Notes under the pieces: model-generated
Seen by the model: only the letters and a program-made list of their open reading frames with translations
Database searches by the model: none
Told to the model about the DNA's origin: nothing
Shown: positions 1 to 8,922 of the stretch, one piece after another
Layout of the letters: the number at the start of each line of letters is the position of its first letter
Numbering within the stretch: the first letter of the stretch is position 1
Source: Photobacterium leiognathi
GTDB lineage: Bacteria; Pseudomonadota; Gammaproteobacteria; Enterobacterales; Vibrionaceae
Direction of reading: 5' to 3'
Length of the DNA: 64,000 bases
NCBI RefSeq assembly: GCF_030685535.1
Contig: NZ_CP131599.1
Coordinates: 1,396,302 to 1,460,301, forward strand
Program-made: the position numbers and the translations under genes

Positions 1-774
1 TTTCCCTTCTTGGTAATCTCTTAGCTTATCTTCACGAACGTTAAACACTGCCCACGCATCGTGAATATCAATGATATTCACAACAGGGAAGCCTTGAGGT
101 GCTAGCTCACCGTCGTGCAGTAAAACTTGAGAAACCTCACCTTGGTGCCAGCTAGAAATCTTAGTATCAGCAACATACGCTTCAACTTCTGCTACTGCAC
201 CAGCCGCCATTTTCACTTTCTCTTGTGCTGCACGTTTTGTCTCAACTCGTGCACCTTCTTTCGCCATTTCATACATTTGGTAAGCGGCACTTTCGGTATA
301 TTGTGCGGCTTGCCATTGTGTGAAAGCTTCATCGCGTTTTTGCTCTGCGATAACACCATCTTTATAAAGATTGTTCACACGAATATAGGTTTTATGCATC
401 AACTTCGCAGCAGCTGTTGCCTTACGCCATTGATCTTCTGCAGCTGCAATTTGTTGACGACGCGCACCTTTTTCCGCTTCTTCAGCCAATGCGCCAGCGG
501 CAGATTCACCAGCTTTTGCTTGCTCTAATTTGGCATCAATTTCCGGACTTAAAATGGTGAAAATAAGTTGTCCCGGTTTCACCTCATCACCTTTACGTAC
601 AAGCACTTGATCAATACGGCCTGGTACTTTCGATGAGATATTATATTGCTGCGCTTCAATCTGACCTTGCATACGTTCAGGTTGAGGCTGGTAAGCGTGC
701 CAGAAGGTGTAACCCAACCAACCCACAACAGCGATCACTGGAACCGCCACTGCCATAGATTTCAACTTACTCAT
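1..774 (-). CDS. HlyD-family periplasmic adaptor of an efflux system (C-terminus beyond window)
   Basis: Membrane-fusion protein that would bridge an inner-membrane exporter to the TolC-like channel encoded just upstream. The 258 visible residues start MSKLKSMAVAVPVIAVVGWL, one N-terminal membrane anchor, followed by a lipoyl/biotinyl-like half-motif (SSKVPGRIDQVLVRKGDEVKPGQ, split here as SSKVPGRIDQ and VLVRKGDEVKPGQ) and a long Ala/Glu/Lys-rich alpha-hairpin coiled coil typical of HlyD/EmrA/YbhG-like adaptors. Its ATG lies 4 bp after the stop of the outer-membrane channel gene, so the two are co-transcribed. The start is fixed by that junction. The gene runs off the left edge; the matching ABC or MFS exporter is expected there but cannot be seen. 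Family assignment is secure, substrate unknown. Confidence 0.85.
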   Translation of the reverse strand, partial: MSKLKSMAVAVPVIAVVGWLGYTFWHAYQPQPERMQGQIEAQQYNISSKVPGRIDQVLVRKGDEVKPGQLIFTILSPEIDAKLEQAKAGESAAGALAEEAEKGARRQQIAAAEDQWRKATAAAKLMHKTYIRVNNLYKDGVIAEQKRDEAFTQWQAAQYTESAAYQMYEMAKEGARVETKRAAQEKVKMAAGAVAEVEAYVADTKISSWHQGEVSQVLLHDGELAPQGFPVVNIIDIHDAWAVFNVREDKLRDYQEGK

Positions 775-778
775 GTTT

Positions 779-2215
779 TTAAACCTCTATACCTTGATAT
801 TGCTGATAGTTGTTAAAAGTGTTCATCTCACCGCTTATTGCGAGTAAGCGAGTAAGACACATAACGTATTGATAAGCCGCTGCAAGACGCTGAGTTTTCA
901 CAGCCGATAGATAAAGCTCGGCATCTACCACATCCAGTGATGTCGATAATCCTTGGCTAAAGGCTTTTTCACGTAAACGAATATTTTCTTTTGCCAATGC
1001 TAGGCTTGACTTCAAACCGTTATATTCTTCTAACGCTTGATTTGCTTCACGGTAGGTTTTTTCTACTAGAACACTTAGATCTTGCTCAGCTTGAGCCCGT
1101 AAGTGATTCACTTGTGTCACCATCGAATGGGCAGCTTTGACTTTGCCTGAACGACCAGAGCTATCAATAAGAGGAACACTAACACCAATACCAACAGCCC
1201 AATCAGGTGCCATTTTTGCTGCTAAGCTATCGCTCTCATACAAATTGTAATCACCGTATAAGTAGACTTCTGGGTAGTATTTCCCTTTCTCAACATCGAT
1301 TAAGCCATCAGCCTGCTTGCGTTTTGCATCTAAAATATGAAGGCCAGGATAACTTGCAAGTGTCTTATTGATAAAGGATGACATCGGAGGCAAGGAGCTA
1401 TTAATAAATAACTTAGTGGTAGGTACTGTTGTAGAAGATTGCTGTAATAGTTTTGTTAGTGCAACTTGAGCGATTTCTAGATCTCGTACCGACTTTTGAG
1501 TATCGACTTTCGCTTTATCGTAAGCAGATTCAGCTTGCAAGCGCTCAACTTTGGCGATCTGACCTTGCTGCTGCAGCTTTACTGCGTCTTCATAATGACG
1601 TTTTAGCCCTGCTTCAACCTCTTTACGGGTTTCAACGACTTTCTCAGCCAGTACAACACCAAAGTAAAAGCGGGATAAATCTTCAAATTTCGCCTGCTGC
1701 ATCATGGCTAACATGTATTTCGCTTCTTGGGTTTTCCCTTGAGCAATATCTTGTGCAGCACTTATGCGACCACCAGTAAAGATAGGCCAAATCGCACGAA
1801 CAGAGCTAGTTAAGACATCACGATCTGCAATTGTAGAAGTAAATGCATTATTCAATTGACCAGCAAATGAGGCTATCTCTGGATTATTACTAATTATACG
1901 ACCAATGACTTTTTGGAGTTCTGCATTTTGGGAAGCAGGCATGCTACCAAACAAATCTGATGGTGATAGTTTTACATCTTGATCAAGTCGCGTGTAATTC
2001 GCGCCAACCGTCACGGTTGGTAAATAGAGATCACTTGCGGCATCTTGCATGTGCTCCGCTTGCTCAACATTAGCGCGCTTGGCTGCCAAGCCATCATTCT
2101 TTGTAACGACGGTATGCCAAGCATCGCTGAATGCGATTGGCGATGCATAAATACTCGGCGTAATAGCAAGTAATGCGACAGCCAATGGCTTAACCATAAA
2201 TGGTTTTATTCTCAT
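779..2215 (-). CDS. TolC-family outer membrane efflux protein
   Basis: Outer-membrane channel subunit, 478 aa, the usual size for the TolC/OprM family. It opens with a Sec signal peptide (MRIKPFMVKPLAVALLAITP, cleavage likely after IYAS) and then shows the two internally similar halves of long amphipathic helices expected of the OEP fold, with the conserved GxxVSVPLIDSSGRSGKVK stretch (GVSVPLIDSSGRSGKVK) before the second helical hairpin. It lies 4 bp upstream of the HlyD-type adaptor gene, so both form one operon read leftwards; a TetR regulator sits about 270 bp upstream. The promoter should be in 2216-2412. This is probably not the housekeeping tolC, because it is bound to a dedicated adaptor gene. 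Confidence 0.88.
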   Translation of the reverse strand: MRIKPFMVKPLAVALLAITPSIYASPIAFSDAWHTVVTKNDGLAAKRANVEQAEHMQDAASDLYLPTVTVGANYTRLDQDVKLSPSDLFGSMPASQNAELQKVIGRIISNNPEIASFAGQLNNAFTSTIADRDVLTSSVRAIWPIFTGGRISAAQDIAQGKTQEAKYMLAMMQQAKFEDLSRFYFGVVLAEKVVETRKEVEAGLKRHYEDAVKLQQQGQIAKVERLQAESAYDKAKVDTQKSVRDLEIAQVALTKLLQQSSTTVPTTKLFINSSLPPMSSFINKTLASYPGLHILDAKRKQADGLIDVEKGKYYPEVYLYGDYNLYESDSLAAKMAPDWAVGIGVSVPLIDSSGRSGKVKAAHSMVTQVNHLRAQAEQDLSVLVEKTYREANQALEEYNGLKSSLALAKENIRLREKAFSQGLSTSLDVVDAELYLSAVKTQRLAAAYQYVMCLTRLLAISGEMNTFNNYQQYQGIEV

Positions 2216-2412
2216 AAGGTAACCCTTTGATACCCATCTTTCATGTACACGTTGAACATTTTAGAGCAACGACTCTAAAACAAAACAGTTTTTTATTAGA
2301 TATCTTTTCAGTCTATAAATATAAAACGATAGATACATTAATGTTAAATATGATAGTACCTTAAAAACAGTTACATACCATTACAGTATTCTACGATTTA
2401 TCAATAGATATA

Positions 2413-2440
2413 AAAAAACCCACTTTAAATGGTGGGTTTT
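2413..2440 (-). terminator. Intrinsic terminator after the TetR gene
   Basis: Inverted repeat AAACCCAC / GTGGGTTT with a short AT loop, flanked by A and T runs on both sides. It lies 45 bp past the TetR stop and separates that gene from the efflux operon promoter region (2216-2412). Confidence 0.7.
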
Positions 2441-2485
2441 ATGCAATATGAAATCATTCGTAAAAATAAGATCTCAATAAAAGAA

Positions 2486-2947
2486 TTATCGAGCAAGACG
2501 GATTAATGAACGACCTAATAGTCTTTCTAGTTCATCAATACTTTGCTGACCATAACGCTCTTCACATAGGGTAAATAAGCGCTCAATACCGCGATGGGCA
2601 AATTCGTGGGAAGTTTCAGCAGAAGAGATATGGTGGAAAAGTAAACGTAGAATCGCACGGAATTTTTCATCATCTAGTGCAACTGACCAGCTTGCAGAAA
2701 ATGCCGCTAGATCCCCTGTTAAATCGAGTTTATCAACAAACAGTTGATAAATACGCCCGTCAAGCGCATGCGCAAAGTCTTGCTTCTTCGGAAAATGATG
2801 GCTAATGCCAGTACGAGAGATCCCTGTTTGATTACTTAATGTGGTGTACGACATTTTGTCATAACCTAGGGTAAGGATTTGATCAATCACGGCATCCATA
2901 ATCGTTTGGATGGTTATCTCTGTGTCTTCTTTACTACGCTTTGGCAT
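2486..2947 (-). CDS. TetR-family transcriptional regulator
   Basis: DNA-binding regulator of 153 aa, shorter than the typical 190-210 aa TetR protein. The N-terminal helix-turn-helix is clear: LGYDKMSYTTLSNQTGISRT followed by GISHHFPKKQDFAHALDGR, matching the family pattern of a recognition helix followed by Y/HFxxKxxL. The C-terminal ligand domain is short. It is encoded directly upstream of the TolC/HlyD genes on the same strand, so it is the best candidate regulator of that efflux operon (inference). An intrinsic terminator follows it, so it is transcribed separately. The ligand cannot be predicted from the sequence. Confidence 0.85.
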   Translation of the reverse strand: MPKRSKEDTEITIQTIMDAVIDQILTLGYDKMSYTTLSNQTGISRTGISHHFPKKQDFAHALDGRIYQLFVDKLDLTGDLAAFSASWSVALDDEKFRAILRLLFHHISSAETSHEFAHRGIERLFTLCEERYGQQSIDELERLLGRSLIRLAR

Positions 2948-3156
2948 AATGAGTTGACTCTATTCTAATCATTCTATGCAACAGTACGATTTCAATAATT
3001 GCCGTCATTGAAATCAGTGGCTCGCATTAGTATTACAAAATGTTATTCCCTTAACTAGCGTAAACTGGGATTTTTAACTACATCGTGCTGTATATGGTTA
3101 AAAATCACCACATACCATGTAAATATTTACTTCTTACACCACGCTTTTAGCTAAAA

Positions 3157-3858
3157 CTAGCGTCCAAATTTACGCGCTTCCTGCTCTATATTACGATATA
3201 AAATCTGGGTCCAGAACGGCTGATTTAATGCCGCTGTCAGCTTCCCTTTCTTTGGATCACGAGGGCTGATCACAACTTCAATATTATCAACCCCTGTTCT
3301 TTCTGCTAATACAAATAGCTCTTCAATACTATAGTCACCCATGGCTAAACACCCAGTAGAGGCTTGTTTACCATGAATAAAAATATTGCTGCCCGGTGAT
3401 GTTCGCCCTTCTAATCGTGCATATTTGCGATCAAATGCATTGGGATAATCCAGCTTCATTGACAGATGAAAACGGCTATTGGGATTAAGCAACGATACAC
3501 GATAAATACCTTCAGGAACTTGTTTATCCCCTTCACGAAGTTTAGGTCCTTTTTTACCGCTAATTTTCTCGATATCGTAACGCTTTACATAAGACCATTT
3601 ACCCTTTTCTTCAGCCCATAGCTCTAACGACATTTCTTCTTTCATCGCAAAAAGAGCAATATTTTTAGGGGGATAAGTAAGACCAACACTCTCGAAGTAA
3701 CGTTTTATACGAGGTTCAACAAAAGGAGAATAACGTTTCATTACATCATCTACTGTTCGACTTCCCGCAGGCGGATACGTCGCATATGAAGATGCTGCTT
3801 GAGCATCAGTTACAACAGTAAACATAACCAGTAATGGTAATAACGCTTTTTTAAACAC
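3157..3858 (-). CDS. L,D-transpeptidase family protein (YafK/ErfK type)
   Basis: Periplasmic YkuD-fold enzyme of 233 aa. The signal peptide (MFKKALLPLLVMFTVVTDAQA) is followed by a mature protein ending in the catalytic signature HGKQASTGCLAMGD, in which the Cys is the nucleophile and the His is the upstream catalytic residue. This family forms or removes 3-3 crosslinks or lipoprotein attachments in peptidoglycan; the YafK/DpaA subgroup, which this resembles in length and in the GCLAMGD wording, is linked in E. coli to releasing Braun lipoprotein. Which reaction this copy performs is not determined by the motif alone. It is a single gene: upstream lies the oppositely oriented kinase gene, downstream the TetR gene after about 210 bp. 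Confidence 0.82.
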   Translation of the reverse strand: MFKKALLPLLVMFTVVTDAQAASSYATYPPAGSRTVDDVMKRYSPFVEPRIKRYFESVGLTYPPKNIALFAMKEEMSLELWAEEKGKWSYVKRYDIEKISGKKGPKLREGDKQVPEGIYRVSLLNPNSRFHLSMKLDYPNAFDRKYARLEGRTSPGSNIFIHGKQASTGCLAMGDYSIEELFVLAERTGVDNIEVVISPRDPKKGKLTAALNQPFWTQILYRNIEQEARKFGR

Positions 3859-4116
3859 AGAACCCTCGGAATTAGCTAACTCGCCTACAAAACAAACGAA
3901 AATAGGAGATGAGAAACATCAAAAATAAGGCGCTAGTTTACTGAGGTTTGACGGGGGTGCAACTGCTTCAATGGACATTTTTACAACAAAATATTGCATT
4001 GTATTTTCAACAAAAGATAAGTCGTTCATATCCCTATCGCAATTTCAAAAATTGGCATTTACGCTACACACGTTACAATAGCGCAATTCACTTCCCAATT
4101 CGTAGGCATCTCGATT

Positions 4117-5364
4117 TTGCACACATTAGAACAAGTACGCTCAGGTGAGCTGGCAGGCATTACCCGATTAAAGATCTCACAACAGTTAACCTCTTTCCCA
4201 TCAGAAATTTTAACGCTCGCTGATAGCTTAGAGATCCTAGATCTAACAGATAACCGACTTAGTCAGTTACCCGACGATTTTGCCAAGCTAACCAAGTTAC
4301 GCATCGTATTTATGTCTAATAACTGTTTTACTGAATTACCGAAAGTATTGGGTGCCTGTCCGAACTTAGAAATGATTGGATTTAAATCCAACCAAATCAC
4401 AACCGTTGATGAAACTGCGCTACCGGAAAAGTTACGTTGGCTTATTTTAACCGATAATAAGATCACTCAATTACCTGATAGCTTAGGTCTACGTCCTCGC
4501 TTGCAGAAACTGGCTCTAGCCGGAAACCAGCTTACCGAGCTACCGGCAACCATGGCGCAATTACACAACCTTGAGTTGATCCGCTTATCGGCCAACCGAC
4601 TGCAAGCATTCCCTATCCAGTTACTAGATTTACCTAAACTGGCATGGTTAGCGTTTTCTGGTAATGATTTTAACCGTCACCAACAGGTCGATAATGATTT
4701 ACCTCAAGTATCACCAGCTGATTACCAGTTACAACATGTGTTAGGACAAGGGGCTTCAGGCGTTATTTCATTGGCGACATGGCGTAATAATGCTCACCAG
4801 TTAGCTGATGATATTGCCGTGAAAGTGTTTAAAGGTGAAGTGACTTCTGATGGTTACCCACAAGATGAATTAAATGCCTGTTTAAAAACAGGACGTCATC
4901 CAAACCTTGTTCAGTCTTTAGCCCACGTAACAGATCCTAAACACCTCGCTTTAGTGATGGCACTGATCCCTGCGCATTTTAAAAACCTAGGACTACCGCC
5001 AACGTTTGAAACCTGTACTCGAGATACTTTCCCTGACGGCTTCGAACTTACGATTAAACAAATCGATAGCATGGTAGCGCAAATGACGGATGTGATTACC
5101 CATATGCAAAACCAAGGCGTTTCTCACGGTGATATCTATGCCCATAACGTTTTATTTGATGACGAAGCAAATATTCTCGTGGGTGATTTTGGTGCAGCCT
5201 CTATTTACGATGATCAACCAAAAGAAATACAACAAAAAATGAAAACTATTGAGTCTCGCGCACTTGGTTATTTCATTGAAGACTTACTCAGTGTTTGCCA
5301 AACACAAGATCGCACCTCGCCAACCTTCCAAAAACTGCATAACCAAGCGCAGAATTTAATCTAA
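4117..5364 (+). CDS. Leucine-rich repeat / serine-threonine protein kinase fusion
   Basis: A 415-aa fusion of an N-terminal LRR domain and a C-terminal eukaryotic-like kinase domain. Residues ~18-195 hold about seven repeats of ~23 aa with LxxLxLxxNxLxxLP spacing. The kinase part shows a glycine-rich loop GQGASG (~210-216), the ATP-binding Lys in IAVKVFKG (~236), a catalytic loop HGDIYAHN (~337-344) and the metal-binding DFG (~357-359), so key catalytic residues are present; the C-lobe is short. The start is a TTG codon (MHTLEQVRSGELAG), chosen because family members as I recall them begin at this position; the upstream Shine-Dalgarno is weak. No signal peptide, so cytoplasmic. Substrate unknown. 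A long stem-loop terminator follows. Confidence 0.82.
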   Translation: MHTLEQVRSGELAGITRLKISQQLTSFPSEILTLADSLEILDLTDNRLSQLPDDFAKLTKLRIVFMSNNCFTELPKVLGACPNLEMIGFKSNQITTVDETALPEKLRWLILTDNKITQLPDSLGLRPRLQKLALAGNQLTELPATMAQLHNLELIRLSANRLQAFPIQLLDLPKLAWLAFSGNDFNRHQQVDNDLPQVSPADYQLQHVLGQGASGVISLATWRNNAHQLADDIAVKVFKGEVTSDGYPQDELNACLKTGRHPNLVQSLAHVTDPKHLALVMALIPAHFKNLGLPPTFETCTRDTFPDGFELTIKQIDSMVAQMTDVITHMQNQGVSHGDIYAHNVLFDDEANILVGDFGAASIYDDQPKEIQQKMKTIESRALGYFIEDLLSVCQTQDRTSPTFQKLHNQAQNLI

Positions 5365-5384
5365 AGCATCCAAAAATAACAATA

Positions 5385-5435
5385 AAAGCAACAATCAGCG
5401 TTCATTATTACTAATAACTGGTTGTTGCTTTCTTC
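5385..5435 (+). terminator. Terminator after the LRR-kinase gene
   Basis: Long stem AAAGCAACAATCAG / CTGGTTGTTGCTTT with one mismatch; part of the 19-nt loop (GTTCATTA / TAATAAC) can extend the stem. A TTTCTTCT tract follows. Beyond it, 5436-5736 is about 300 bp of AT-rich DNA in which I see no gene; it must hold the promoter of the ligase gene. Confidence 0.7.
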
Positions 5436-5736
5436 TAAATCATTCCCACACAAACATGATCTTTGTAACAAATATGATACAAAGTTTTTATTTTAACTCT
5501 GCCCGTTTTATTAAAGTTTTCATACAACCGTTTAAAATAATTGATTGATTTTAAGTCAGTTAATTTATTTTTATAAATACTATTCGTTGTGAAACCCGAT
5601 TTATCTTACTGATTTTCCTTATGCTACACCTTGACTAGCACCTAAAATAAGCATTAAATTTAACAACATAATAACAAATGATGTTTTCCTCTGGACACAT
5701 CCTTTACTTGTAGCAATCCATTTAAGGGAAATTAAT

Positions 5737-7357
5737 ATGGCTCAACTGCTACCCAATGACATGATCCTAAAATGGGCGGAAGAACGTCCAAACGACATTT
5801 ACCTCCGTCAAATCATTAACCGTCAATTTGTCGATTACACTTATGCAGAAGTGGCAGACAAAGCGCTGCGCTTGGTCAGTGCCTTTCGAGACCTTGGTAT
5901 TCAACCCGGTGAGCGTATTGCGCTAATTTCAAAAAACTGTGCTGAATGGTTCATTAGCGATCTCGCAATGATGCTTGGTAACTACATCAGCGTACCTATT
6001 TTCCCAACAGCAGGCGCTGATACCATTGAGCATTGTGTTACCCATAGTGATAGCAAGTTGATCATTATTGGTAAACTCGATAGCCCAGATGCTATTAATA
6101 GCGTAACCAATAAACTATCACATATCCCTACAATTTCATTGAGTTACCCAGGAACACCTCAAGGACAATACACCTTTTCACAGTTGATCAGCGAACATCA
6201 ACCAAGTGAAGAGCGTCCAACCCACAATGATGATGAGTTGATGTCGATTGTTTATACATCAGGCACTTCAGGGTTACCGAAAGGTGCGATGTTAACCTAC
6301 GGCTCATTTGCTTGGGCATCACATCAAATTACTCAACACATAGGCTTGGGCGAATCAGAACGTCTGTTCTCTTACCTGCCCCTAGCCCATATTACTGAGC
6401 GCGTATATATTTTTGGCTCTTCAATTATGTCAGGACTTCAGGTCGCGTTTCCTGAATCACTTGATACCTTTATTGATGACGTGAAAATGCACCGTCCGAC
6501 AGTTTTTGTTTCTGTACCAAGGCTTTGGACATTGTTCCAACAACGTATTCAAGAAAAACTTCCACCAGCGAAGCTCAATTTATTACTAAAAATACCGCTT
6601 ATTTCAGGCTTAATTAAACGTAAACTAGCCGATGGGTTAGGGCTTAATGAAGCACGTGTACTCGGTTGTGGTTCAGCCCCTGTATCTGCTGGCCTATTGC
6701 GCTGGTACGAAAGTATTGGACTCAATATTACTGAAGCATGGGGCATGACCGAGTCCTTTGCTTACAGCACCCTAAATTATCCTTATCGAAGCGATAAAGT
6801 GGGCTCAGTAGGTAATGCAGCACCAGGTATTGAACTGAAAATAGCTGCTGATGATGAAATACTGGTTCGCAGTAAAGGGCTATTTTCTGGTTACTACAAC
6901 AACGAGGAAGCCACTAAGGAATGCTTCGACCAAGATGGTTGGCTACATACCTAGTGATATTGGCTTTTTAGATGAAGAAGGCTATCTCACTATTCAAGGC
7001 CGTAAAAAAGATACATTCAAAACTGCCAAAGGAAAGTTTGTTTCCCCTGTTCCTATTGAAAAGCGTCTATTTGAGTTGAGTAATGTTGAGATGATGTGTT
7101 TAGTTGGATCGGGCATGCCTGCACCAATTTTGCTGGCACTGCCTCACGACTTCCCGAACTTTGATCGTAAGCGTTATGAAAAACGGGTACACCGCGTGAT
7201 TAATACCATAAACAATGAGCTTGAATCTCACGCTAAAATTAAAGGCGTGCTGATGATCAAAGAACCATGGTCGATTGAAAATGGCATCTTGACTCCAACA
7301 CTTAAAATCAAGCGTCATGTACTTGAGAAAAAATACGCAGATATTGGTCACGACTGA
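5737..7357 (+). pseudogene. AMP-binding long-chain acyl-CoA ligase, frameshifted
   Basis: ANL-superfamily adenylating enzyme that would activate fatty acids as acyl-AMP/acyl-CoA. The first frame (5737-6954, 405 codons) contains the P-loop-like signature YTSGTSGLPKGAML and the A5 region ITEAWGMTESF; it stops at TAG 6952-6954 right after FDQDGWLHT. The expected continuation (TGDIGFLDEEGYLTIQGRKK, here S for the first G) resumes at 6953 in the +1 frame and runs to 7357, including the hinge GRKKDTFKTAKGKFVSP. One extra base near 6952 therefore explains the break; repaired length is about 540 aa. The C-terminal subdomain with the catalytic Lys is lost in the truncated product, so the gene is probably inactive unless this is a sequencing error. 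A good Shine-Dalgarno (AAGGGAA) precedes the ATG. Confidence 0.85.
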
Positions 7358-7417
7358 CCAAGTGATCAATTAGTCCAATGGGAAGAATAGTGAATCATAT
7401 TCTTAAGTAAAAAATAA

Positions 7418-7460
7418 TAAAGCCTGATAACGCCTTCCAGCATTTGTTATCAGGCTTTCA
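7418..7460 (+). terminator. Terminator after the acyl-CoA ligase
   Basis: Stem AGCCTGATAAC / GTTATCAGGCT with a 14-nt loop, AAA before and TTTCATTT after. The DNA from 7461 to 7740 is AT-rich and holds only the promoter/leader of the next small gene as far as I can see. Confidence 0.75.
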
Positions 7461-7740
7461 TTTACATTTCTTACGACTTAAGAATCTAGCGAATATATAT
7501 TGAAGATAGCTCATTCATATATATTTCAAAATAATGGTCGCATTTTGGAAAATATATTCCTATCTACTTAATTGACGAAATAATCTGTCGTTATATCTAA
7601 GTTATCTATCATAAATTGTACGTTTTTATTTACACCACTTGTTTTATACCACCAGCCTGAGAACCTTGAAGCATAATGAGAAATATTTATCATACAAATA
7701 TCTTCTTTGTTCTAATGCTTTAATTATTAAGGATTTAAAA

Positions 7741-7845
7741 ATGGCTAAAGGCGATATGAAAACATGTAAAGGTAAGCGTCGTGCACATTCACATGGCAAT
7801 GCTCGTTTAACCACAGAAGGTAAACGTAAGCATCACCACGAATAA
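7741..7845 (+). CDS. Very small basic protein, probable ribosomal protein Thx-like
   Basis: A 34-aa Lys/Arg/His-rich peptide (MAKGDMKTCKGKRRAHSHGN, then ARLTTEGKRKHHHE). The N-terminal pattern M-x-KGD-x-KT-x-x-GKR...S-x-G-x-x-R resembles the 30S ribosomal protein Thx family, whose members are 25-45 aa and begin MGKGDxKTxxGK. The ATG at 7741 is preceded by AAGGA with 7-8 nt spacing, so it is preferred over the longer reading that starts at 7639 without a ribosome site. A strong hairpin follows at 7882. The His-rich tail (HHHE) is unusual for Thx and could indicate another role; the family call is by eye only. Confidence 0.55.
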   Translation: MAKGDMKTCKGKRRAHSHGNARLTTEGKRKHHHE

Positions 7846-7881
7846 TTTCGTACTATAATCGATCTTGCTAATACTCCTATT

Positions 7882-7915
7882 ACTAAGTCCTGTTATATTT
7901 CAGGACTTAGTATTT
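7882..7915 (+). terminator. Terminator after the Thx-like gene
   Basis: Perfect 11-bp inverted repeat ACTAAGTCCTG / CAGGACTTAGT with an 8-nt loop, followed by ATTTAT. It abuts the left end of the 268-bp repeat element. Confidence 0.7.
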
Positions 7916-8182
7916 ATACCCAAGTGACTTCAATATGCCTGATTCAGAGCGAGGTAACTGAGTTTAATTCAAGGAAGACAACGAAGCGGAATAGCGAGCT
8001 CTTTCCAAGTTGTCTGACGCAAGAAGTCGGCTCAGTGACACGCTCCCAAAGGGCGAGCGTCCTTAGCTCTCAGACTTTGTTAACGATTCTCAATGTAGAA
8101 CCACTATATCTTCGAATCGTTGCCGCGCCTGAGAACTAAGGTCGTCTCGCTGAACACTGCATCTTGAAGTTACTTGGGTATA
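7915..8182. repeat. 268-bp MITE-like intergenic repeat with long imperfect inverted ends
   Basis: The left end TATACCCAAGTGACTTCAA and the right end TTGAAGTTACTTGGGTATA are inverted copies with one mismatch in 19 bp. Similarity between the inverted ends continues inward for about 20 more bp (ATGC..., TTCAG..., GCGAG...). The interior carries no convincing gene and has a different composition from neighbouring DNA, with GCGAG/CTCGC-type words. I recall similar TACCCAAGTnACTTCAA ends in Vibrio-group genomes, but copy number cannot be tested in one window. The right end reaches into the 3' end of the PNPOx-family gene and supplies its last codons. Confidence 0.65.
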
Positions 8183-8835
8183 TACCAGCGTTCTCCATAG
8201 ACTGATGAATAATCTGGCTGAGGAATACTTCTATCATCCTCAACATCGTCTATTAAGGGGCCAACAATCGTTCTGTAAGGCAATACTCCTGCCCATACTG
8301 GAACATCTTTGTCTTTTTCTTCATCACCAACGCCGTTATTGCTTATCTTCACCGATGCCTCAGTCAATGGCATCGTTAATAATTCTGTGGCAGTTAATTC
8401 CTTCTCATCACCTTGGCGAACCAATTCACTTCTTCCTGGCGCAATTTGCTCAATAAAATGATTCAATAATTGATTCTTTTGAGCATTACTTTCAATGGTC
8501 TCGAACTGACCAAATACCATTGCCGAACGGTAATGTGCACTATGATGAAAAGCTGAACGCGCCAATACCCAGCCATCAAATAAGGTAAAAGTTAAACAAC
8601 ACGATTGGCCTTGTTTTAACGCTCGCATCAAACGACTATTTTTAGCGCCATGCACATAAATATTGTTATCTACTCGCCATACCAGCATAGGAATAACAAA
8701 AGGCTGATCATCTTGGTTAATAGCAATATGAGCGATCAGGCTCTCATCAATAATTTGATATAGCTTTGCTGTTTCAAATACTGCTTTCTTTTGACTCTTC
8801 TTTATTTCGGTTCTTTTGGTGTTTGATAGCATCAT
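8170..8835 (-). CDS. Pyridoxamine 5'-phosphate oxidase-family FMN-binding protein
   Basis: A 221-aa protein of the split-barrel flavin-binding (PNPOx-like) fold: an N-terminal stretch with IAHIAINQDDQPFVIPMLVW, the strand VDNNIYVHGAKNSRLMRAL and the AHYRSAMVFGQFETIE strand are typical of the general-stress/nitroimidazole-resistance branch of this superfamily. It is divergent from a MocR/PdxR-type regulator, a common pairing, suggesting a vitamin B6 or flavin-linked role (inference). The extreme C-terminus (YIPK and the TAA stop) is encoded by the end of the 268-bp repeat, so the original tail may have differed. True substrate unknown; it is not the standard pdxH, which is shorter and has different PLP-binding motifs. 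Confidence 0.75.
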   Translation of the reverse strand: MMLSNTKRTEIKKSQKKAVFETAKLYQIIDESLIAHIAINQDDQPFVIPMLVWRVDNNIYVHGAKNSRLMRALKQGQSCCLTFTLFDGWVLARSAFHHSAHYRSAMVFGQFETIESNAQKNQLLNHFIEQIAPGRSELVRQGDEKELTATELLTMPLTEASVKISNNGVGDEEKDKDVPVWAGVLPYRTIVGPLIDDVEDDRSIPQPDYSSVYGERWYIPK

Positions 8836-8922
8836 GATGTCCTTCTCTGCTCACAACTTAAATGGCGTCGGATAGACATAACATCAAATTTTGGTACTGT
8901 GGATAAGAGCCAGTTTTGAATA
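8836..8922. promoter_or_regulatory. Divergent promoter region between PNPOx-like and MocR-type genes
   Basis: This 87-bp spacer must carry both divergent promoters and probably the operator of the MocR-type regulator, since such regulators usually control a divergent neighbour. GGTACTGT...AGCCAGT in the middle is a possible weak operator half-site pair. No strong palindrome is visible, so this is mainly positional evidence. Confidence 0.35.

Noticed and set aside
127..528. Plus-strand reading frame of 133 codons rich in Cys, Phe and His
   Set aside because: It is antisense to the HlyD-type adaptor, has no ribosome site, and its composition is that of a mirrored coding strand.
3948..4148. 66-codon frame overlapping the start of the LRR-kinase gene
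   Set aside because: No ribosome site, no recognisable protein character, and it overlaps a well-supported gene.
5584..5604. 16-bp word TTGTGAAACCCGATTT repeated near 11555 in the tRNA spacer
   Set aside because: One exact 16-bp match is close to chance expectation in 64 kb of AT-rich DNA, and there is no further similarity around it.
6945..6960. prfB-like programmed +1 frameshift in the acyl-CoA ligase
   Set aside because: There is no upstream Shine-Dalgarno-like booster or CTT-TGA slip site, and the family is not known to use recoding.
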